NCBI GenBank assembly: GCA_021847645.1
Contig: JAJZQG010000073.1
Location: 1 to 34,853 of the forward strand
Reading direction: 5' to 3'
DNA: 34,853 nt
Source of the DNA: Myxococcales bacterium
GTDB taxonomy: Bacteria > Myxococcota_A > Polyangia > Polyangiales > Polyangiaceae
The first letter of the stretch is position 1. The number at the start of each line of letters is the position of its first letter. Shown here one piece after another: positions 29,618 to 34,853 of the stretch. A model generated the notes under the pieces. That model did not search any database and was not told the origin of the DNA. It worked only from the letters and a program-made list of their open reading frames with translations. The position numbers and the translations under genes are program-made.

Positions 29618-31900
29618 GTGCGAGTGTTGATCATCGGAGCGGGCGCCCTCGGCGGGCTCATCGGAGCCAGGCTCACGGAAGCCGGCGAGGACGTCATCCT
29701 GTACGAGGTCAACCGGGCGCGGGCCAGGCTTCTGAACGAATCGGGCCTGATGATCGGCGAGGCCCAGAAGACCGAGCGCTGCGTACGGGTCAAGGTCGTC
29801 ACCTCGCTGGTCGACGTCGAGCCTGTGGACCTGATGTTCGTGGCGGTCAAGAGCTACCAGACCCAAACGGCGATGGAGAGTGCGTTGCCCGCCGTGGGCC
29901 CCCATACCTGGGTGCTGTCCGTGCAGAATGGCGTGGGCAACGTGGAGGTCATCGCCAAGTTCGTCCACCCGGAGCGCATCCTCACCGGCATCACGTTCCA
30001 CAGCATCCAGCACACCGGGCCCAACCGCCTGCGCTACCGCACCGGCATCAATCCCATGCAGGTCGCTCCCTACTGCGGAGCCGTCACCGACGAGCTCCGC
30101 CATATCGAGGAGACGTTCTGCAAGGCCGGTCTGACGACGAAGGTGGTCCCGAATGTCGACCACGCCGTCTGGCAGAAACTCCTGCATAACGCCGTGGTCA
30201 ACCCCGTGTCCGCGTTGACCGGAATGACCTGCGACGAGCTGCTGGAAGACGACGACATGCAGAAGCTCATGCGGGGCCTGACCGAGGAGATCGTGGCCGT
30301 GATGCGCGCCCGGGGCGTGCCCGTCGTCGACGAGGAGGATCCGTATCGCCCCGTGATCGGCTCGCAGCGTGCGCTGGGAAAGAACCGGCCGTCGATGTGG
30401 CAGGACGTGGTGCGGGGCTTTCCCACGGAGGTCGACGCGATCAACGGCGGCGTGGTGGCCGAGGCGGACCGGCTCGGCTTGAAGGCGCCGCTGAACTGGG
30501 CGCTGGTGCGGATGGTTCATTCGCTCGAGCACCGGGCCCGCCAGGGAACGGAGCGATCGCGCAGGGCTGTCGAGCAGGTCAGGACGGCCAGCTCCCGCTT
30601 TCCCATTCAGCCGGTGGGCAGAGCGCGGCTCGGGGGTATGCCGAGCGGACGCGTGCCCCTGGCGTGCGCGCACAAGCTCAAGCAGATCATCGGCGACTAC
30701 TATCGAGACCTCGACGCCGCGTCCCGGGATCCGAACCGGCACGTGGCCTGGTGCTCGGGCATGGCGCCCGTCGAGATCGTCCGCGCGCTGGGCTATACGC
30801 CTTACTTTCCCGAGAACCACTCGGCCATCCTGGGCGCGAGCCGCCGGGCCACGCACTACATTCGCAGGGCGATTGCCGACGGCTTCTCGCCGTTCGTCAA
30901 TACGGAGATGACGGCCGACATCGGCGCGATGCTGGCCAAGGAGAGCCCGCTGCTGAGCTTGCACGGCATGCAGGGCATTCCCCAGCCCGAGGTGCTGGTG
31001 TACGCGACCAACTTCGGACAGTTCCTGGCGCGATGGTTCGAGTGGTACAGCCACCGGCTCGCCGTGCCGGTCTTCGGGGTCCATCAGGCCTCGGCGCTCG
31101 ACGTCATCGACCAGCACGACACCAACGCGGCCGTGCAGCAGACGTTGCGGCTCGTGGACCAGCTCGAGGAGCACTCCGGGCGCAAGCTGGACGCGGACCA
31201 ACTCTCGGTGATCGTGGAGCGGTCGGCCCGCGCGGCGGAGCTGTGGGGCAAGATCCTGGACCTGGCGCGCGAGGTGCCGAGCCCGCTGACGTACTTCGAC
31301 ACCATCATCCATTGCGCGCCGATGGTCATGCTGCGGGGAACCGAGCAGGCGGTCACGTACTACGAGCTGCTGCTGGCGGAGCTCGAGCAGCGGGTGACCC
31401 ATCATGTTGCGGCGGTGCCGGGTGAGCGGCTGCGGTTCTACTGGGAGGGGCCGCCCATCTGGTGCGCGCTGCGGTCGCTCGCGAGCATGTTCCTCGACCA
31501 CCGTATCGCGGTCGTCGGCTCCACCTACGCCGCCAACTGGGCTTTCCCGGCACTGGACCCCAACAACCCCATCGAGTCGCTGTCTCTCGCGTATCTTTCC
31601 GTATTCCCCAACCGTGCCCGGGAATACAAGGTCAGGTACCTCAAGGCCCAGCTCACGAAGTATTCGGTCGACGCCGTGGTGCATCACGACGCCCGCACGT
31701 GCCCCGAGCACAGCAACGTGCGCTACGGTACGCACATGAGGCTGCAGCGCGACACGGGAATTCCCCCCATCGTGCTGGAAGCCGATACCCACGACGATCG
31801 GCTGGTGTCGCTCGACGGCCTGGAGCGCCAGATCATCGAGTTCATCGAGAAGTCCGAGCTCAACAACGGCTCGAACCGTCCCGCTCCGATCGTGAGGTAG
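29618..31900 (+). CDS. fusion: ketopantoate-reductase domain + BcrB/HgdB-like subunit (760 aa)
   Basis: Start is GTG at 29618 behind AAAGGGGG. Residues 1-310 are a complete PanE/ApbA-type NAD(P)H reductase: GAGALGG (7-13), VAVKSYQT, WQKLLHNAVVNP with catalytic Lys187, and PTEVDAING with Glu271. A ~35-residue linker leads to a BcrB/HgdB-type domain (about 350-750) with HVAWCSGMAPVE (Cys379), RFYWEGPPIW and ARTCPEHSNVRYG (Cys695). Aligned by eye to the stand-alone paralogue at 32872, the two other predicted [4Fe-4S] cysteines are replaced by Asn428 and Gly467. An ATG at residue 341 (30638) could allow separate translation of the second half. PanE relatives include D-2-hydroxyacid dehydrogenases, so the fusion might couple hydride transfer to ATP-driven CoA-ester chemistry; this is inference. 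Confidence 0.88.
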   Translation: MRVLIIGAGALGGLIGARLTEAGEDVILYEVNRARARLLNESGLMIGEAQKTERCVRVKVVTSLVDVEPVDLMFVAVKSYQTQTAMESALPAVGPHTWVLSVQNGVGNVEVIAKFVHPERILTGITFHSIQHTGPNRLRYRTGINPMQVAPYCGAVTDELRHIEETFCKAGLTTKVVPNVDHAVWQKLLHNAVVNPVSALTGMTCDELLEDDDMQKLMRGLTEEIVAVMRARGVPVVDEEDPYRPVIGSQRALGKNRPSMWQDVVRGFPTEVDAINGGVVAEADRLGLKAPLNWALVRMVHSLEHRARQGTERSRRAVEQVRTASSRFPIQPVGRARLGGMPSGRVPLACAHKLKQIIGDYYRDLDAASRDPNRHVAWCSGMAPVEIVRALGYTPYFPENHSAILGASRRATHYIRRAIADGFSPFVNTEMTADIGAMLAKESPLLSLHGMQGIPQPEVLVYATNFGQFLARWFEWYSHRLAVPVFGVHQASALDVIDQHDTNAAVQQTLRLVDQLEEHSGRKLDADQLSVIVERSARAAELWGKILDLAREVPSPLTYFDTIIHCAPMVMLRGTEQAVTYYELLLAELEQRVTHHVAAVPGERLRFYWEGPPIWCALRSLASMFLDHRIAVVGSTYAANWAFPALDPNNPIESLSLAYLSVFPNRAREYKVRYLKAQLTKYSVDAVVHHDARTCPEHSNVRYGTHMRLQRDTGIPPIVLEADTHDDRLVSLDGLERQIIEFIEKSELNNGSNRPAPIVR

Positions 31901-31902
31901 CC

Positions 31903-32700
31903 ATGGATGCGAAGGAATCGATCATGGTCGTAGGGCTGGATGTTGGCACCGAGTGTGTCAAGGCGGTCGTGCTGCGCGGCGACGGGACCATCGCCGGCAC
32001 CTCCATCGTGCCGACCAGCGGATACTTCCAGGATTGCATCCGCCAGGCGACCCGTCGCGCTCTGGCCGAGGCCAAGGCCGAGCCCGACGTCATCCAGGCG
32101 ACCTGCGTGACGGGATTCGGCGCGGCGTGTGCGCCGGCGGCCACGATGACGGTGACCGAGGCGTCGTGCCATGCGCGGGCCGGGTTCCACTACAAGGGAG
32201 CGCCCATCACGATCATCGACATTGGAGGCCGGGAGCCGAAGTCGATCAAGGTGGGCGAGGGCGGGCGGCCGCTGACGGTGCGTACGGTTCGCAAGTGTGC
32301 AGTCGGCGTGGGCACCTTTCTGATGTTCGCGGCGCGCCACCTGGACGTGCACCCGACGAGGCTGATGGACCTGGCGGTGAGCGCGGAGGAGCCCGCGGTG
32401 ATCGGGGGCTACTGCTCCGTGTTCGCGGAGGTGGAGGTCATCGAGCGGCTGCGCGACGGGGCGACGGCCGAGTCCATCGCGCTCGGGTGCATGTACGCGG
32501 TAGCCGAGCGGATCATGGAATTGGGAACGTTGGAGGGCCGCGTATTCGCGACAGGAGGCGTGTGCGAGTACTTCCCGGGCGTGGTCAGGGCGCTTGCCGA
32601 GCGCACGGGAATCGAGATCGACGTATTGCCGGCGCCCATCACCAGCGCGGCGCTGGGCGCGGGCCTGTTCGCGCTGGACGCGGTGTTGGAGCGGCCATGA
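31903..32700 (+). CDS. BcrA/BcrD/HgdC-type ATPase, divergent
   Basis: A 265-residue ASKHA-fold ATPase of the BadF/BadG/BcrA/BcrD family, which uses ATP to drive low-potential electrons from ferredoxin into benzoyl-CoA reductase or 2-hydroxyacyl-CoA dehydratase. Phosphate motif 1 is GLDVGTECVK (11-20). The bridging [4Fe-4S] ligands are Cys132 in VRKCAVGVG and Cys171 in GYCSVFAEVE, with the family's usual 39-residue spacing. It departs from consensus at DIGGREPK (usually GGQDxK) and KCAVGVG (usually KCAAGTG), both in nucleotide-contacting loops, so it may be the less active, BcrD-like partner. GAGGTAG precedes the ATG. It starts 2 bp after the stop of the fusion gene. Confidence 0.92.
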   Translation: MDAKESIMVVGLDVGTECVKAVVLRGDGTIAGTSIVPTSGYFQDCIRQATRRALAEAKAEPDVIQATCVTGFGAACAPAATMTVTEASCHARAGFHYKGAPITIIDIGGREPKSIKVGEGGRPLTVRTVRKCAVGVGTFLMFAARHLDVHPTRLMDLAVSAEEPAVIGGYCSVFAEVEVIERLRDGATAESIALGCMYAVAERIMELGTLEGRVFATGGVCEYFPGVVRALAERTGIEIDVLPAPITSAALGAGLFALDAVLERP

Positions 32701-32882
32701 GCACCGGGGCCGTTCGCGTCTCGCGGCTCCCATTGCGCGCGATGATTGGCAACAAATGGGCGGGACCAGCATTGACTCTCCCGCAGCCAACGGATAGGTG
32801 GGTATCACTCGAGGGCATGCGCGGCGTGAGCGCGCGTGGCGATTTCGCCGTATGCGACACAGGAGGCGGACGTGGCAGTTGA
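32697..32882 (+). CDS. possible 61-aa ORF bridging the ATPase and BcrB-like genes
   Basis: ATG at 32697 overlaps the ATPase stop as ATGA, and the frame runs to TGA at 32882, overlapping the next gene's start by 11 bp. The gap it fills is the only long one inside the operon. Codon third positions are poorer in G/C than those of its neighbours and the peptide has no recognisable motif, so it may simply be an untranslated spacer. Confidence 0.2.
   Translation: MSTGAVRVSRLPLRAMIGNKWAGPALTLPQPTDRWVSLEGMRGVSARGDFAVCDTGGGRGS
32772..32800 (+). promoter_or_regulatory. weak candidate internal promoter
   Basis: TTGACT at 32772-32777 followed by TAGGTG 17 bases later (32795-32800) lies in the 171-bp spacer before the stand-alone BcrB-like gene. 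The -10 match is poor. It would allow separate expression of the second half of the operon. Confidence 0.2.
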
Positions 32883-34101
32883 CTCCAAGGTGATCAAGAA
32901 GATCGAAGCTGCCGGGCCCATGCGGCAGCTGATGGCCGACTACTTCCACGAGCTGGAGGCTGCCGCGGACACGGGCAGCGCGAAGGTCGCGTGGTGCACC
33001 AGCGTCGGCCCCGCGGAGCTGCTGCGCGCCATGGGGTTTCTGGTCTACTTCCCGGAGAACCACGGCGCGCTGCTCGGTACCTCGCGCGTGGCCTCGGACC
33101 TCATCCCGGCGGCCAATGCCATCGGCTACTCCCCCGACATCTGCTCGTACCTCACCAGCGACGTAGGCTCGTGGCTGCGCAAGAGTACGCCCTTGACCAA
33201 GGCGTTCGGCATGAAGGGCGTGCCCAAGCCCGACGTCCTCGTCTACAACACCAACCAGTGCCGCGACGTGCAGGACTGGTTCGGCTTCTACCATCGCGAG
33301 CTCGGTGCTCCGCTGCTCGGCGTGCAGACCCCGCGCAGCCTCGGAGACATCACCGACGACCACATCCTGTCGCTGGTTGCGCAGTATCGCGCCATGATTC
33401 CCGAGCTCGAGCGTATCGCGGGCGTCAAGTTCGACATCGACAGGCTCCGCGAAACCGTGGCGTCGTCATACCGCTGCACGCTGGGCTGGGGGCGCGTGCT
33501 TCGCTCGGCCCAGCACAAGCCCTCGCCGATGACCTTCTTCGACGACACCATTCACATGGGTCCGGCGGTGGTGCTGCGCGGCGACGAGCGGGCGGTCAAG
33601 TACTATGACATCCTGTTCGCGGAGCTCGACGGCAGGATCAAAGCGGGCGTGGGCGCCGTGGACGGCGAGAAGCACCGGTTCTACTGGGAAGGCATGCCGG
33701 TGTGGGGCAAGCTGCGGGAGAACGCACAGCTGCTCGGCTCGCGAGGGGCCTGCGTGGTTGCGTCGACCTACTGCAACAGCTGGATCTTCGAGGCTCTGGG
33801 CGACCCCGATCCGTTCGTGGGCATGGCCAAGGCCTACGCCGAGCTGTTCATCGTGCGCGACGAGCCCTTCAAGGAGGGGTATCTGGAGCGCATGGCGCGC
33901 GACTTCCAGATCGACGGCTTCATCTATCACGATGCCAAGACCTGCCCGAACAACTCGAACAACCGCTATGGCATGCCCTCGCGCCTGGCCACGAAGCTGG
34001 GCATCCCCTACATCGTCATTCACGGCGATCTCAATGACCTGCGCCTGTACTCCGAGGAGCAGGCCGCGACCCAGCTCGAGGCGTTGATCGAGCAGCTCTG
34101 A
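32872..34101 (+). CDS. BcrB/HgdB-like catalytic subunit (2-hydroxyacyl-CoA dehydratase / benzoyl-CoA reductase family)
   Basis: A 409-residue protein. The GTG at 32872 is chosen because AGGAGG lies five bases upstream; an in-frame ATG at 32836 has none. The three predicted ligands of its [4Fe-4S] cluster are present: Cys91 in PDICSYLTSDVG, Cys130 in NTNQCRDV and Cys358 in AKTCPNNSN, with a fourth, Cys42, in KVAWCTS. KFDIDRLRE, HKPSP and RFYWEG blocks resemble BcrB of class I benzoyl-CoA reductases more than clostridial HgdA. The subunit should receive electrons from the ATPases and reduce a bound acyl- or aroyl-CoA by a radical-type step. It lies 13 bp before the second ATPase. It is paralogous to the second half of the fusion protein. 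Confidence 0.92.
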   Translation: MAVDSKVIKKIEAAGPMRQLMADYFHELEAAADTGSAKVAWCTSVGPAELLRAMGFLVYFPENHGALLGTSRVASDLIPAANAIGYSPDICSYLTSDVGSWLRKSTPLTKAFGMKGVPKPDVLVYNTNQCRDVQDWFGFYHRELGAPLLGVQTPRSLGDITDDHILSLVAQYRAMIPELERIAGVKFDIDRLRETVASSYRCTLGWGRVLRSAQHKPSPMTFFDDTIHMGPAVVLRGDERAVKYYDILFAELDGRIKAGVGAVDGEKHRFYWEGMPVWGKLRENAQLLGSRGACVVASTYCNSWIFEALGDPDPFVGMAKAYAELFIVRDEPFKEGYLERMARDFQIDGFIYHDAKTCPNNSNNRYGMPSRLATKLGIPYIVIHGDLNDLRLYSEEQAATQLEALIEQL

Positions 34102-34114
34102 GGCGGCTAGGCGC

Positions 34115-34853
34115 ATGGAATCTGCACCTCACCACGATGCAGCAGCGGAATCGGGCAAGGCCGGCCTGTACTGTGGCGTGGACATCGGCGCCTCGGCCAC
34201 CAAGCTCGTGCTGCTGTCGCCGGAAGGCCAGGTCGTGGCCCGATCGGTCCGGGCCTCGGGCATCGACTACCGCGCAACGGCGCACAAGTGCCTGGCCGAG
34301 GCCAGGGCGGAGGCGGGCACGGACGCTCCGATCCTACGGACGGTCTCGACGGGCTACGGGCGGGCGAACGTGGATTTCGCGGACCGGTCCGTGACCGAGA
34401 TTCACTGCCACGGAGTGGCGTGCTTCCACCTGGTCGGGGGGCCTGCGACGCTCATCGACATTGGCGGGCAGGACAACAAGGTGATCCGGATTGACGGGTC
34501 GGGCAAGCGGGTCGACTTCAAGATGAACCGCAAGTGCGCGGCGGGCACGGGTGCGTTCCTGGAGGAAATCGCCGTGCGGCTCGACCTGCCGGTCTCCGAT
34601 CTCGACCAGCTCGCGGGCTCGACGCGGGAGGCAGCGCGGCTCAGCAGCTTCTGCACCGTATTCGCCAAGACCGAGATTCTGGCCCATTTGCGGGCCGGCG
34701 TTCGGGTGGAGAGCATCGTGCGCGGAGCTTTCGTGTCGGTGGTGACGCGCGTGCTGGAGATGGCGCCGCTCGAAGGACGGGTGGTACTGACCGGAGGCGT
34801 GGCGGCCTACAATCCGACGGTGGCGGCGCTGATGCCGGCGCGCACTCGCAGGG
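34115..34853 (+). CDS. BcrA/BcrD/HgdC-type ATPase, canonical; cut by window end
   Basis: Only the first 246 residues are in the window; the frame is still open at 34853. Consensus motifs are intact: GVDIGASATK (21-30), DIGGQDNK, NRKCAAGTGAF with Cys141, and SSFCTVFAKTEI with Cys180, 39 residues apart, as needed for a [4Fe-4S] cluster shared between two ATPase subunits. A final LTGGVAAYNP loop contacts the nucleotide. It should hydrolyse ATP to gate electrons into the BcrB-like subunit, probably as a heterodimer with the divergent ATPase at 31903, as BcrA does with BcrD. Start at 34115, 13 bp after the previous stop, with a modest GAGGCGG upstream. Confidence 0.93.
   Translation, partial: MESAPHHDAAAESGKAGLYCGVDIGASATKLVLLSPEGQVVARSVRASGIDYRATAHKCLAEARAEAGTDAPILRTVSTGYGRANVDFADRSVTEIHCHGVACFHLVGGPATLIDIGGQDNKVIRIDGSGKRVDFKMNRKCAAGTGAFLEEIAVRLDLPVSDLDQLAGSTREAARLSSFCTVFAKTEILAHLRAGVRVESIVRGAFVSVVTRVLEMAPLEGRVVLTGGVAAYNPTVAALMPARTRR

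Noticed and set aside
29555..31792. 745-codon open frame on the minus strand, opposite the PanE-BcrB fusion
   Set aside because: It mirrors the high G/C third positions of the plus-strand gene, has His/Arg/Asp-rich low-complexity translation, and no domain or ribosome-binding site.

Overview
The window looks like a piece of a high-GC chromosome from a Myxococcota (Polyangia-type deltaproteobacterial) relative. The taxonomic clues are inferential: a Ser/Thr kinase with a PEGA domain, an FHA/zinc-ribbon/beta-helix protein, an IgGFc-binding-type Cys-rich surface lipoprotein, a TPR-PEGA-TonB receptor fusion, many Ala/Pro/Ser-rich lipoprotein linkers, and strongly G/C-ending codons. No rRNA, tRNA, CRISPR array, integrase or transposase was seen.

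Layout. (1) 1-308: short 42-bp tandem repeats and a candidate promoter. (2) 309-1043: a helical hypothetical protein. (3) 1053-7290, all on the minus strand: an MFS transporter, a GalT-family nucleotidyltransferase, a saccharopine-dehydrogenase-like oxidoreductase, a UspA protein, a possible mini-lipoprotein coupled to a DUF218 (YdcF/ElyC) protein, and a hypothetical lipoprotein. (4) 7352-14940: envelope proteins of mixed strand, namely a Pro-rich single-pass protein, an alpha/beta-hydrolase lipoprotein, a small Cys-rich lipoprotein, a NAGPA-type phosphodiester glycosidase, an apparently exported protein-isoaspartate methyltransferase and an IgGFc-binding-like lipoprotein. (5) 15042-23159: a signalling/envelope block with the FHA beta-helix protein, a rhomboid protease, the Ser/Thr kinase, and a translationally coupled TPR-PEGA-TonB-dependent receptor. 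(6) 23167-24648: a phosphohexomutase, convergent to the receptor.

(7) 25108 to the window end is the most interesting part: a same-strand cluster for an ATP-driven CoA-thioester redox system. It encodes a xanthine-dehydrogenase-family molybdoenzyme (FAD subunit, then a fused [2Fe-2S]+Mo subunit resembling 4-hydroxybenzoyl-CoA reductase), a TetR regulator overlapping it by 4 bp, a single protein fusing a ketopantoate-reductase (PanE/ApbA) domain to a benzoyl-CoA-reductase/2-hydroxyacyl-CoA-dehydratase (BcrB/HgdB) domain, a BcrA/D-type ATPase, a stand-alone BcrB/HgdB subunit, and a second BcrA/D-type ATPase cut by the window end. A palindrome directly behind a candidate promoter at 25023-25066 is a plausible TetR operator.

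How it may work (inference). The two ATPases both keep the cysteine pair that holds the bridging [4Fe-4S] cluster, so they should pump low-potential electrons into the BcrB-like subunit. The stand-alone subunit keeps all three predicted cluster cysteines, while the fused one has lost two of them. The molybdoenzyme would act on a related aromatic or unsaturated CoA ester, but its FAD subunit lacks the extra [4Fe-4S] insert that defines true 4-hydroxybenzoyl-CoA reductase. The set therefore looks like a class I benzoyl-CoA-reductase relative of unusual composition rather than a textbook Hcr/Bcr pathway. The rest of the operon, including any BcrC-like subunit, ferredoxin or CoA ligase, would lie beyond the right edge.
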